A stretch of DNA of 64,000 nt, taken from Rachicladosporium sp. CCFEE 5018 (taxonomy: Eukaryota > Ascomycota > Dothideomycetes > Cladosporiales > Cladosporiaceae). Shown here one piece after another: positions 11,271 to 21,438 of the stretch. The stretch covers positions 939,097 to 1,003,096 of the forward strand of contig KZ111143.1 of assembly GCA_002077045.2 (NCBI GenBank), written 5' to 3'. The first letter of the stretch is position 1. Each line of letters begins with the position of its first letter. A model generated the notes under the pieces. It was not told where the DNA came from. It saw only the letters and a program-made list of their open reading frames with translations, and did no database searches. Made by a program: the position numbers and the translations under genes.

Positions 11271-14209
11271 CTACTGACCCTTCTTCTTACCGTCGTCCTC
11301 CACTTTCGGCACCGCGGGTATCTCGACCCCTTCAATACCCCACTCCATCCCAATGTAGCTATCACTCACAACCTTCACCCTGACCTTCCTCTCCTCAAAG
11401 CTCTCCTCCAATCTCACGTTCGCCCTGGTGCTAGGTCTTAAACCGCCGCCTCCACTCCCACTTGGCCAGCTTACCCTTTTCAGCACCAGCATCTCTCCAC
11501 TAGCCTCATCAATGACCATCAGGAAGAAACCTTCAGTCTGCGGCTTTGCGTATTTCGGAGCGTAGATATTAAGCTTGGGCGACGTAGCTGAATTCTGACG
11601 GTTGAGCTGGACTGTAAGGCCAAGGGCATTGGAATTGGGCAGCGAGACAGCGACGACTGGGAGCTGCGCGAGTGGCTTGGAGAGCGCTGCGTGAGCAGCC
11701 GGTGGCATATTGAGCGCAGCAAGCGCGGCACTGATCTGTGCACGAGGTGCTGTCGTAGCCCCGATGAGGTCTCGTGGTAGTGCTTCGGGCTGAGACTCGA
11801 GACGGCCCTTCTCTGCCGCGGCATCCACGCCGGGGAACAAGGCCAGTGGTCCGTCCTCGGGCCAGCGCGCAGACTTGACACATTGCAACAGTGTCATCAT
11901 CATACGACAGCTCTTGACGTGGCCAAGCTCGGCGAGAACGTCGATAGAAGCCTGAATGATGCGGATGGCTTGGTCGAGCACTGATATCTGATCGCCGACA
12001 TAATCGGAGATGGGTAGATCGATGCGCGAGAAGTATGCTTGCAGTAGCAGGAAAGCCTTGACATGCGGGTCCCACATTGGCAGGCCGAATGGCTCGGCCT
12101 TAAGCGGCAGATTGGCAGACAGCTCAGCGTTGATGAGGTCCTCGTTGTGGCGTACAGGTAGTTCGTCGTACTCCGTGGCTTTGCACATGACGGTCAAGCA
12201 CTCCTCGAATGTCATGTCCGCCTTAGCGTGCTTGAGCAGTGTGCGTATCGTGTGATGCGAGAGGTAGTAATAACTCATGATCTTGCCCAGTGGCGTGGGA
12301 TCAACATCGCCATTCGAGTGCATGGTCAAGCAGCCAGAGTCGCCGAGCTCAGACATGGACTTGTCGACCATCTCGATCATGTAGTCATTCGCGGCGTGTT
12401 GCGCTGATATGCTATCGCCCTCCTCCGCGGGGATCTCAAGTCCATAGTAAGACGGATTCTTGTGCAGCCGGCGGAAGAAGAAGGTCCAGGTCAGATAGTC
12501 CAGTGCATCTTGTTTGGTAGCGATTGTCTCAGCGGAGACCTCGGCGCCTAGGTGATTGTCCAGTACATTGTGCAGCGATGACTCGACAGGGAATCCAGTG
12601 TGTAGAAAGTGCTTGTAGAAGGCCTTCTTCGAGTCCTGCGTGAAGATCCTAGCAATACCTGAAGTGTCGAACTGAGGTCGGCCAGCGCGACCGAGCATCT
12701 GCAGTACATCTGTCAAGTCCATGTCCTTGTAGCCCTCAATCTTGGCGTCGAAAAACTGCGTTCCTTTGACGACGACGAGATGGGCGGGTAAATTGACACC
12801 CCATGCAAGCGTGCTAGTCGCCACGAGGATCTGTATCTTGTTGTTCGCGAACAGCTCTTCCGCAAGCTGACGATCGCTCTCAACGAGACCGGCATGATGC
12901 AATCCAATACCAAAGCTGAGAGCCTCCTTCAGCGCCTCATCCTTGACACGCGCAAGGTTGACGATCAGATCATCCTCAGACATCCGTACAAAGCGCCGCG
13001 GGTTGTCTTCCATACCACAGAAATTGATAAGATCCCTCGCCGTCAACCTGGTCTGTCGTCGCGAAGCAACGAAGACAATGACCGGCTTGTCCGGTGAATG
13101 CGCCTTGATAGCCAAGAACGTAGGGCGGTTCATACTCTGCATGAGCGCACAGAAGCCACGTTGCTGCGGGAACCCGTCGATATAGATCTCCAGCGGGACT
13201 GGACGTACCGAATGGCGGAAGTTGAATAGGCCCTCCTTCACGCTCAGCCAGTTCGCAAGGTCCATGGCGTTGGCGCAAGCAGTCGACATACCAACGATCC
13301 GCACATCGCCTTTCTTCTGCGAGGCGATGTAGTTCATGCGACTTACGATGATCTCGAGAATGGGCCCTCGATCGCCACCGAGCAGATGGATTTCGTCGAT
13401 GATGACAAGGCTGACCTGCTGGACGTAGCTTCGCGTCTGCCAAGATCGACTGATACCATCCCACTTCTCCGGGGTAGTGACAATGATGTCCGCGTCTCTA
13501 ATGGTCCTGGTATCGGGCGTATTGTCACCCGTCAGCTCGACAAGCTTGAGGCCCATCTGTCGTGTTAGTCGTTTCTGCCAATCTTGTACACGTTCGCGGA
13601 CAAGGGCCTTCATGGGCGCGATGTATACGACTTTGCTTCCTGGCTTCTCTCGGAAAGCCCACCACATTGCCAGCTCGGCTGCGATAGTCTTGCCTGAACC
13701 AGTGGGCGAGCCCAGTAGTACGTTGGCCGGAGTGTGATACATGCAGTGGAACAGCTGGGTCTGCATCGGGTTGAAGTATTGAAAGCGCTGGCCATAGATC
13801 TCCTCTAGCAGTGGGTTCTTCAGCGCCTTGACAGGCAGAGGCTGCAGGTTGAGCAGATCGGTATAGACGCTCTCTGTGTCCGGTCTGATCAGATGCTGGA
13901 AGCTGACCGGTGTCACAGTCTCAGCACCTAGCCATCGATCGCTGACAGCGCGAACGTAGATCTGACTCGGCAGCGGATCAGACAGAGGTATCGTGAAGCT
14001 GAGCTCATGGTCGTCGTACAACTTTCGTCGATTCAGTATGAAGTATTCATGGTGATAGATCTCACTGCTCTCCGAGTTCTCAACCCAGATCCAGTAGCTC
14101 TCACTCTTCCCGTGATGGCGATCATTCCATCGGAAGTCGGGCGTGATGAACAGCTTGATACGCAGCACATCTCTATTCAGTGGCGCAATCTCGGCTTCCA
14201 CAGTCAGCG
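11271..14209 (-). CDS. SLH1: Slh1 helicase, C-terminal half, cut by the assembly gap
   Basis: Identical to the 3' half of the complete gene at 27355-33276. It contains the second helicase cassette (Walker A GSPTGSGKT, DEIH box) and the second Sec63 domain, and ends ..KKKGQ. The open frame is stopped by the N run at 14210, not by a mutation. See the complete copy for function. This is most likely the same gene, not a second one. Confidence 0.93.
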
Positions 14210-14309
14210 NNNNNNNNNNNNNNNNNNNNNNNNNNNNNNNNNNNNNNNNNNNNNNNNNNNNNNNNNNNNNNNNNNNNNNNNNNNNNNNNNNNNNNNNNNN
14301 NNNNNNNNN
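14210..14309. other. Assembly gap (100 N)
   Basis: A run of exactly 100 N, the usual placeholder for a gap of unknown size. Left of it is SLH1 on the minus strand; right of it is the middle of ARP5 on the plus strand. In contig C the matching points (30293 and 34062) are 3.8 kb apart, so the sequence missing here is present there. Confidence 0.98.
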
Positions 14310-16025
14310 TTCAGCTACCGGCAGAACGGCGGGAGCACGGGGTTGGTGGTCAGTGGAGGGAACATGAGTACGGTGTTGATACCTGTGGTGGATCGGCAGC
14401 CGATGATAGCGCATGCAACGAGGCTGGACTGGGGGAGGGCAAAGTGCGTGGATTACTTGAAGGATCTGCTGAAGGTGAAGTACCCGGGATTGCTGACGAC
14501 GGGGAAGGTGACGGATGTGCAGGTCGAAGATCTAATACAACGGCATTGTCATGTATCATTGGACTATGACCGGGAGACGGTGCAAATGCTTGACTGGACT
14601 GGGCTGGAGGAGCGCGACCATGTCGTTCAGCTACCCTACCAGGAGAAGGAGATTGTGCAGAAGAGCGAAGAGGAACTGCGGCGGGCAGAGGAGAAGCGGA
14701 GAGAGGGCGGACGGAGACTGCAAGAGCAAGCTGCTAAGATGCGCCTGGAGAAGCTGATTCGCAAAGAGGAAGAACTCTCCTACTTCAAGGACCTGCAAGT
14801 ACGTGTCCTCGCCGCTCCCACCAAGAAAGCCGCCCGCGACATCCTCGATGGAGACGACGACATCAAAGACGAAGCCTTCCTCGACCGAAAAATCAAGGAA
14901 ATGGAGAAATCAATCCGAAAGCAACGCAATAAAGATGTCGGCGACGTCGAAGAGCCCGAAGGACCTGCGGAACCGCCCTCCTACCCGCTGCTTGACATCC
15001 CGGACGAAGAGCTCAGCGAAGACAGTCTTAAGACGAAACGCGCCCAGCGCCTACTAAAAGCAAATCACGACGCGCGACTTCGAGCCAAAGCCGAGAAAGC
15101 AGCCGAAGCGACCCGGCAAGCCGAACTACAACGACTGAACGACGACCGCAGAGCCCTGGACCTACCAGCCTGGATAGCAGACCACCGTGCACAACGCGCC
15201 GCCACCCTACAAAAGATCCGCGATCGCGAGAGGCTGAGAGCAGACCTCGGAAACCGCAAATCCCACGCCGCGCAGCAACGAATGAAGACCCTCACCTCCC
15301 TAGCAGCCGACACAGTCCCCGGCCGCAAACGCCGCCGCGGCAAAGACGACGACGAAGATTTCGGAGATGATGCTGAAGCCTGGAACGTTTATCGGGACAT
15401 CACGTACGGCAAAGAAGACGACGATGACGGCGAGAACGAGGACGAGGAGTTAGCGAGCCAGTTGAAAGCTGTGGAGGCTAGGTTGTTGGAGTTTGATCCG
15501 GAGTTTGGGGAGCAGAGCACGCAGGAGGCGCAGAAGGATTGGACGAAGAGTTTGGTGCATGCGTTTTCAAGGGGGCCTTGGCCTTTTGATCCGGAGAGTG
15601 CGAGGGAGGGGGCGCAGTTGCATTTGAATGTTGAGAGGATTCGGGTGCCGGAGGTTATATTCCAGCCGAGTATTGCTGGGGTTGATCAGGCGGGGATTGT
15701 GGAGATTGCGCAGGGTATACTGGGAGATAGACTCGCTGGTCATCCGGCGAGAGGAGGGGTGGCGGGGGATGTGTTCTTGACCGGAGGGTACTCGCTTTTC
15801 GAGAACTTTGATCGGCGGTTTGAGAGTGAGCTTAGGGCTGTGCTACCCGTGGATCTAGAGCTAAGGGTGAGGCGTGCGAAGGACCCACTGCTGGATGCTT
15901 GGAGGGGCGCGGCGAGCTGGGCGCAGAGCGTGGAGGGGAGGCAGGCGTTCATTAGTCGGGCGGAGTGGATGGAGAAGGGCGGGGAGTATTTGAAGGAGCA
16001 TTCGTGTGGGAATGGAATGGGTTAG
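14310..16025 (+). CDS. ARP5: Arp5, INO80 complex actin-related protein, second copy, 5' end missing
   Basis: 571 codons plus stop, starting in frame right after the gap (FSYRQNGGSTG..). It lines up with residues 187-757 of the complete copy at 33504-35777. By eye only about five residues differ (for example Gln/His before VRVLAAP, Gly/Glu in the acidic DxDDD stretch, and Lys/Arg in the RKRRRG cluster). The long charged coiled-coil insertion and the C-terminal actin fold are intact. Truncation is due to the contig end. Function is given under the complete copy. Confidence 0.93.
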   Translation, partial: FSYRQNGGSTGLVVSGGNMSTVLIPVVDRQPMIAHATRLDWGRAKCVDYLKDLLKVKYPGLLTTGKVTDVQVEDLIQRHCHVSLDYDRETVQMLDWTGLEERDHVVQLPYQEKEIVQKSEEELRRAEEKRREGGRRLQEQAAKMRLEKLIRKEEELSYFKDLQVRVLAAPTKKAARDILDGDDDIKDEAFLDRKIKEMEKSIRKQRNKDVGDVEEPEGPAEPPSYPLLDIPDEELSEDSLKTKRAQRLLKANHDARLRAKAEKAAEATRQAELQRLNDDRRALDLPAWIADHRAQRAATLQKIRDRERLRADLGNRKSHAAQQRMKTLTSLAADTVPGRKRRRGKDDDEDFGDDAEAWNVYRDITYGKEDDDDGENEDEELASQLKAVEARLLEFDPEFGEQSTQEAQKDWTKSLVHAFSRGPWPFDPESAREGAQLHLNVERIRVPEVIFQPSIAGVDQAGIVEIAQGILGDRLAGHPARGGVAGDVFLTGGYSLFENFDRRFESELRAVLPVDLELRVRRAKDPLLDAWRGAASWAQSVEGRQAFISRAEWMEKGGEYLKEHSCGNGMG

Positions 16026-16344
16026 ATGCTCTGGCATAGCAGTGCAGTCTCCGGCGGCGTCCGTTGAGATAGTCCTGTTTATAACAATACCTCTGCTTCG
16101 GCTGGCCATCTCAGTTCCACGAACCCACGGAACGATCACGTTCCGCGCATCTCACCTCAGTCGCCCCTCTGCCGGTCCTCTATACCGCGTGGAGACCTGT
16201 GCGAGCTCCCCCCGCAACCCGATAGGGCTTCTCTGGTATCTTCCTCAATTCGGCACCCTCAACCATTTTCCCGTACCAATCCTCGAACGCCGTGCAAACG
16301 TGTTCCCGATCCCCAGAACGCCTTCGATGATTTCCCTCAAATGC
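16026..16344. other. Intergenic between convergent ARP5 and RPB10
   Basis: 319 bp separating two convergent stop codons; it should hold both 3' UTRs. Nothing else seen. Confidence 0.5.
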
Positions 16345-16736
16345 TTACGCCCTTCCACCCGTCTTCAAAATCTCTCGCTCTGCAGGATTGTATCGCAACA
16401 ACTTCTCAATGAGGTCCACATGCGTCAGCAACATTCTCCGGCAGCAGTAGCGCGTCAGGCCTAGTTCGTCGAGTGCGGCCCTGCGTTGCTATCAGTATGT
16501 TTCCGGACACGTGAACGCGATGTATCGCAAGGAGAACCGCGGCACTGCAAGTAATCGCACCCTTCTGTCATCGCCTCGCCATTCTCAGCTTGCTCCGGGT
16601 CGATGAGTTTGACGTATTTGTTCCAGAGGTCGCCGACGACCTGAAGAGAGGGGGTTAGTGAGCGGGTGGAGATGGGAGGGGAAAGCGAGGGGAGGCGCAC
16701 TTTGCCGCAGGAGAAGCAGCGGACGGGGATGATCAT
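16345..16736 (-). CDS. RPB10: RNA polymerase I/II/III shared subunit Rpb10 (RPABC5), second copy
   Basis: Three exons (16736-16701, 16640-16561, 16480-16345) encode 83 aa. Introns are 60 nt (GTGCGC..CTAAC..CAG) and 80 nt (GTGCGA..CAG). The N-terminus [12 protein letters not shown] carries the first zinc-binding CxxC. After splicing, VVGDLWNKY and [20 protein letters not shown] follow, giving the second Cys pair and the invariant Rpb10 core. Rpb10 is a small zinc-bound assembly subunit common to all three nuclear RNA polymerases. It is longer than yeast Rpb10 (70 aa) because of a Gly/Glu-rich insert and a short C-terminal tail. It is divergent from NAN1 with only ~214 bp between the starts, so a shared bidirectional promoter for two growth genes is likely. 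Confidence 0.92.
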
Positions 16737-16950
16737 CTTGGCGGACTTTGTATGCTCTGTAAGCTTTGTCGGCGGACTTGGACTGTTTGCGACAGCGCGG
16801 TGGTGATCGCGAGTGTGAGGTCAAAGATTTGGTGGTGGAGTCGGCTTTAGCGCGGGGTTAAGCGAGCTTCTCGAAAAAAGATCGGGGACATGAAACTCGA
16901 GAGCTCATAGTCAAGTACCACACTCTCACTTGACATCCCCTCACTACCTG

Positions 16951-19900
16951 ATGTCGTTAGATATAATGGCGGAAGCTACAAGCATCAAGAGAAAGTCAAT
17001 GGACGATGAGACTCCAGCAAACATGACAAAGCACAGGAAGCGAAGGAAGACGGGTAGATCGAATGCAATCACCGACACAAACGTCGCAGTTCCAAGACGC
17101 AATCCCAGATCGGAGCATTCGACGCCGGTCAGGCAGAAGCCCGTAGACAATGTGCAGTACACGGCGCCAACGGTTGCGCTCAGTGCAGCTGAGAGGCTTC
17201 AACGGAACGAAGCGAAGAAACTGAGGAAAGCTTCCGAGAAGGCAGGCAATGGGCTACATGAGGGTGGCAATTTCAAGGACGCGAGCATAGTGGCTGTCGA
17301 GGAGCGGAAGAAGCAGAAGATCAAGGTGGAGGTGCCCGAATCTGGACTCGAGAACGAGGAGCTAGGGTCTGCGCCTCTGGTCATCGCAAATGAACCCGAA
17401 TTCGATCTGGAGCCAGCGTCCAAGACGTCCAAATCCAAGCAAAAGCGCCCGCTGGTCGTCGTAGTCGGCGATGGCACCAAGCGGAGAGGAGTCGAAGAGA
17501 CCGACTACCTCGCGTCGACCGCGACGGCCGGCAAGTACATCGACCATGATCCACTTTACATCACGGACAGCAACGGCGATGATTTCGTGATCGCGGCGAG
17601 CCAGGGCCAGGTACAAGTGTTGTCTGTGCAGTCCTCGCTTGCAGTCGCGTCTCGGGATTTGGAGTCCGGAGCCCGTATCGTCGGCGTGGCACACACTGGT
17701 CTGCCACACGAGGTGGATCTGCTCAACGACGGCGGAGAGATCGCAACTTGGAATTGGGAGACCGGCGCGTACGACAAGGAGGCGAAGTCAATGTTTCCAG
17801 GTGCAACCTCCTTCTGCCGCCTTGCATCCGTCGATGGACACGCTGCTGGTGCCAGCACTCGTGTCATCTCCGCCACCACCGATGCTGGTAGTGTCATACT
17901 TGCAGGATCCCAGGAGCTCTACAGGACGAAGCACATCTTGACAGATATCATGTCTCTGCCTGGCGGCTGCTACGTCGTTGCTTGTAGTGCAGAACACCTG
18001 TGTGTCGGACGGCGAACGTCGCGCGAGACGAGCATCGCAGACATGATGTGGATTGAGATGCAGATGCCTGGCCAGATCGTAACTTTGGATGCTGCTCTTG
18101 GACAGGTCAGCGGTAAGGCGAAAGCGAAGCTCCGTCTACGTGTCGCGGTCGGACTCAACGATGGCCAGATCCTGCTCTACGACAATATGTCATCGCTCTT
18201 CTCCAGTCAGCAGGATGCGGAGCAGCTCATCCCTCGGAGACTGCACTGGCATCGCGAGGCAGTGAACTCGGTCAAATTCTCCGCAGATGGCAACTACCTC
18301 ATCTCGGGCGGCAAAGAAACTGTACTGGTGTTGTGGCAGCTCGAGACGGGCAAGAAGCAATTCTTGCCCCATCTGACATCCGCGATCAAGCGCATCGTGG
18401 TAAGTCTGCGAGGCGATCGATATGCGATACAGATGGGTGACAACTCAATCATGATCTTGTCCACCAGCGAGCTCAAGCCTGTTGCAGTGTTCGCGGGCAT
18501 ACAGATGATGACTCGGCCGGGGTCAGCAGCGAAACGCTCGCAGAGGGACTACACCCCTGCGGCGATACTGCATCCACAACAACCAGATCAATTACTCCTG
18601 ACCGTGCCGTCCACGCAGCCAAGGACAGAAATGGACGTCTCTGCTCGACCCTTCCTACAGACTTTTGATCTGACAAACTCCCGCCACATCTCACGCCAGG
18701 CGCTAACGCGAAACAACGTCACAGATTTCAACCTCGGACCTGACGGGACTGCCATCATCCCACCAGATGTCACTGATATAGCTATAACGCCCAACGGTCA
18801 ATGGCTGGCTACTGTAGACGACTGGTACCCTCCTGCGGCTGACGTTACGCATTGGGCTGGCGATAAGGAGCAAGTCGACGAGGAGCAGCGAAGACGCCGG
18901 GAATCGTACTTGAAAATCTGGCAGTGGGACGCAGCGCAGCAGCTCTGGTCGCTGACCACGCGTGTCGACGGTCCACAAACGCGCTCGTCTTCGGTGCTTT
19001 TTGGAAGTGGTGAAGTGTTCGCTTTGAGCTCTGATCCGACAGGTAACGCATTCGCGACAGTCGGCGAAGACTCATGCGTGAAGATCTGGAGATCCAAGAC
19101 CCGCGTGCGTCAGACAACTGCTACAAAGGGCAAGCCAGAAGCTATCAAGGAGACAGACTGGTACTGCAAAAGGTCCATCGAAGTCCCTCGCCAGATGCCC
19201 CGCCTTGACTCGGATGCGGCGGAACTCGACGACGAGACACTGCACTCGCCTTCCAAAGCAGTCATGGCTTACTCTCAGGATGGCTCACTCATAGCAGTCT
19301 GCTTGCGATATGACAGAGTCATGGCGGCACCTGTGTTACATCTCATAGACGCATTTACCGGCGAGATCAAGTCCAGCAATGCTTCACTTATCACCGGGAT
19401 ACCATTGGATCTAGCTTTCTTGGGCCGCTACATTGTTGCATTGTCCACTAAGGTTATGAGAGTTTGGGACCTTGTGGAGGATAGATTGCAATACAACGTC
19501 GCGATCTACGGAAGTGAGAGCTCGTTGCAGCCGTTAATGGCTGTCAACAATGAAGAAAGGACGATCGCCTTGTTCACGCCGGCTGTGAAGCTTGGTAAGG
19601 ACAACAAGAAACACAAAGACGACGCTCCCATGCGGGTGCGCGTATACAACGTGACTGAAAGTACCCCAATCGGCTCTGATGTGACCCTTGAGACCGGACT
19701 AGTAGCACTACTGGCTGGTGGTAACGGGCGGCGTGGATACGTACTACTCGGAGAGGATGCGACGGTGCGCCTTCTCACGGGGCAACGTACAGGCGCAAAA
19801 GCTGAAATAGTGTACGCCGGAGCACAAGATCAAGCAATCGAGGCGCCCGTAAGAGACAACTTCCCAGATTTGGGCGCTGCCGTGCTCAACGGCACGAAAG

Positions 19901-20121
19901 CTGAGGATGAAGAGGTAGATGCCGAGGACGACAGGCCGGTGATTAGGCCAGAGGAGCTAGCTAGAGTCTTGGAAGAAGCTGGATCAGTGAGGGAGATGTG
20001 GAGGGCTGTTGCCGCTCTCTGCGGCAGACCGCCTCTCCATGTGCCACAGCACAAGACAAATGCTGCGCTAGAGGGCGCTGTGGATGTTATGGAGATAGAC
20101 TCGGAAGAGGAGAGTGACTAG
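16951..20121 (+). CDS. NAN1: U3 snoRNP protein Nan1/Utp17 (WDR75 type), intact copy
   Basis: One uninterrupted frame of 1,056 aa from ATG 16951 (a second ATG at 16966 is also possible; there is none upstream in frame). It has a basic N-terminal nuclear signal (KHRKRRKTGR), an acidic low-complexity stretch, then WD40 repeats forming tandem beta-propellers. The clearest repeat is LHWHREAVNSVKFSADGNYL with ISGGKETVLVLW after it, which is characteristic of WDR75. The tail is acidic (ending EIDSEEESD). The protein belongs to the t-UTP/UtpA subcomplex of the small-subunit processome and couples rDNA transcription to early 18S pre-rRNA processing in the nucleolus. Compared with the contig C copy, roughly the last 525 residues are ~97% identical but residues ~40-530 are far more different. 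Confidence 0.9.
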   Translation: MSLDIMAEATSIKRKSMDDETPANMTKHRKRRKTGRSNAITDTNVAVPRRNPRSEHSTPVRQKPVDNVQYTAPTVALSAAERLQRNEAKKLRKASEKAGNGLHEGGNFKDASIVAVEERKKQKIKVEVPESGLENEELGSAPLVIANEPEFDLEPASKTSKSKQKRPLVVVVGDGTKRRGVEETDYLASTATAGKYIDHDPLYITDSNGDDFVIAASQGQVQVLSVQSSLAVASRDLESGARIVGVAHTGLPHEVDLLNDGGEIATWNWETGAYDKEAKSMFPGATSFCRLASVDGHAAGASTRVISATTDAGSVILAGSQELYRTKHILTDIMSLPGGCYVVACSAEHLCVGRRTSRETSIADMMWIEMQMPGQIVTLDAALGQVSGKAKAKLRLRVAVGLNDGQILLYDNMSSLFSSQQDAEQLIPRRLHWHREAVNSVKFSADGNYLISGGKETVLVLWQLETGKKQFLPHLTSAIKRIVVSLRGDRYAIQMGDNSIMILSTSELKPVAVFAGIQMMTRPGSAAKRSQRDYTPAAILHPQQPDQLLLTVPSTQPRTEMDVSARPFLQTFDLTNSRHISRQALTRNNVTDFNLGPDGTAIIPPDVTDIAITPNGQWLATVDDWYPPAADVTHWAGDKEQVDEEQRRRRESYLKIWQWDAAQQLWSLTTRVDGPQTRSSSVLFGSGEVFALSSDPTGNAFATVGEDSCVKIWRSKTRVRQTTATKGKPEAIKETDWYCKRSIEVPRQMPRLDSDAAELDDETLHSPSKAVMAYSQDGSLIAVCLRYDRVMAAPVLHLIDAFTGEIKSSNASLITGIPLDLAFLGRYIVALSTKVMRVWDLVEDRLQYNVAIYGSESSLQPLMAVNNEERTIALFTPAVKLGKDNKKHKDDAPMRVRVYNVTESTPIGSDVTLETGLVALLAGGNGRRGYVLLGEDATVRLLTGQRTGAKAEIVYAGAQDQAIEAPVRDNFPDLGAAVLNGTKAEDEEVDAEDDRPVIRPEELARVLEEAGSVREMWRAVAALCGRPPLHVPQHKTNAALEGAVDVMEIDSEEESD

Positions 20122-20635
20122 GTAGCGCTGAATGTACATTAATTTGTATCATGTAGTTCTCTCCAGAAAATGAACGTTTCCTGTGCTGCTGTAATCTTAC
20201 TCACTACGATAGTCAAGCGAGTGATGAACGTGGCCTCGCAGCCATTCGGTCCTCTTTCGCCACCACGTTTCTTTCACGAGGGTCATGGAAGTGGTCATGC
20301 TTCCATCACTCGAGCCACAGCCGTAGAACGCCATCTTCCACGCGGGTGAGAGTCTGTCCCAATACGCACAGCCACGCAGCATATCACTGTTGTCGCTCAT
20401 AGTCAACGGTCAGATGTGGCGCCAGTGGCCATGTTGCTAGGCGCAGAAGAGTGACGTTCGCGATCTGCGGCGGACTCGAGAGTGGTCCGAGTGTGTTGAA
20501 TACCTAGCATTACGTGGTCCATATCGACCAATTGAACATTGTGTAAGACCGGTGTCTTTTGACAAGCAGCACCGTTCCTACACTTGCTAATTCTCGGCCT
20601 GTTCGTTCCTTGTAGCATTTGATCATCGCGTAGTG
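20122..20635. other. Intergenic with conserved small open frames
   Basis: 514 bp between the NAN1 stop and the DAD4 stop. Two short minus-strand frames are kept open in both copies. One runs 20197-20400 (ATG at 20400, starting MSDNSDMLRGCAYWDRLSPA, Trp/Cys rich, 67 aa). The other runs 20403-20618 and contains SKCRNGAACQKTPVLHNVQL. I recognise neither. The first loses similarity at its C-terminus between copies. They could be exons of one small gene or chance frames in 3' UTR sequence. Confidence 0.3.
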
Positions 20636-21110
20636 CTAGTCATCGCCTTCAGCGGCCCTCGCCATCGATGTCGAGTCTTTGAGACTATCCGTCGCTACAC
20701 CAGATCCGTCAGCTGTTTGTCCCAAGTGAAAGAGTGTTGGACTCGTGAGTGTACCTTCAAGATGAAACAACACATTCGACTGGTAGTTCTTGAACATCTG
20801 CGCCACGAGCTCGACGTTCATGTTTTGTACGTTGATTTCCTGTGACGTCCTATAAGCAGAGTAATGAGTTGAGGCGAGTTATCGGCATTGGACTACTTGG
20901 AGGGACTTGTTCAGCACCATGACGGCTTCGTTGAGCTTTTCCTGGGGATACGTCAGGAGTGAGCAGCATAGAAAGGGGTTCAGGGGAGGGTTCGACATAC
21001 GACATTCGTGATTATGCGCGAGAGGAGGAGGGACTGTTGGTGCTCGTGGGGACTCTCCTGTGGGACAGTCAGGAGGTATTCTGGAGGTGAGGTAAGGTGG
21101 TACTCGCCAT
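20636..21110 (-). CDS. DAD4: DASH complex subunit Dad4, second copy, N-terminal frame disturbed
   Basis: Core exons are 21057-21001, 20941-20897, 20839-20755 and 20712-20636, with introns of 59, 57 and 42 nt. Spliced, they read [34 protein letters not shown], then [20 protein letters not shown] and SNVLFHLE, then an acidic tail: the full Dad4 signature. Dad4 is part of the DASH/Dam1 ring that couples kinetochores to microtubule plus ends. In contig C the core is reached in frame from an ATG 18 codons upstream. Here the homologous ATG (21110) is followed by a one-base deletion (TTA for TTTA), which puts it out of frame. I see no alternative ATG or splice that repairs this, so this copy may lack a proper start, or true initiation differs from my model. 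Confidence 0.75.
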
Positions 21111-21438
21111 TGCGCCACCGTCTCGCTGTTCGAATGTTGTGCTACCTGAGTTGATGCATGTGAGTTTGATGCAACATGTTCACCTTGATTGTTGTCGCGT
21201 CAAACGCGTCGATCGTGAACTCCGCACTTTGGCATCACCAACTCCGCAGAATTTGTCGTGATGGTACACGGATAGGTCGGTCTCAATGTAGCTTTGCAGT
21301 CCCATCTATCGTGCTGCACATTTACATACATGAGCAGAAAACATAAGGAGATCACTCAGGGCTTCATGACCTGACACCTCGATGTGAGTTCAGACGTAGT
21401 GTTATTCATACGTGTACTTGACGAGACTAATGCAAATC
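21111..21438. other. Intergenic, DAD4 upstream region
   Basis: 328 bp between the DAD4 5' end and the FAD oxidoreductase stop. It probably holds the DAD4 promoter; no other feature supported. Confidence 0.45.

Larger units (their letters stand above)
9494..14209. repeat. Right end of contig A, identical to 25578-30293
   Basis: This 4,716-bp end of contig A recurs in the same orientation at 25578-30293 (offset 16,084). I find no difference in the stretches compared, and all open frames match residue for residue. It covers the 3' end of the oxidase gene, TOM6 and the C-terminal half of SLH1. Identity including the intergenic DNA, with both copies ending exactly at an N gap, points to an unmerged contig overlap rather than a biological duplication. 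Confidence 0.95.

Noticed and set aside
11271..14414. Long minus-strand frame running across the first N gap
   Set aside because: The stretch beyond 14209 is N and then antisense to ARP5; the real SLH1 part ends at the gap.
14007..16025. Plus-strand frame running across the first N gap into ARP5
   Set aside because: The part before the gap is antisense to SLH1. Joining through N is an artefact.
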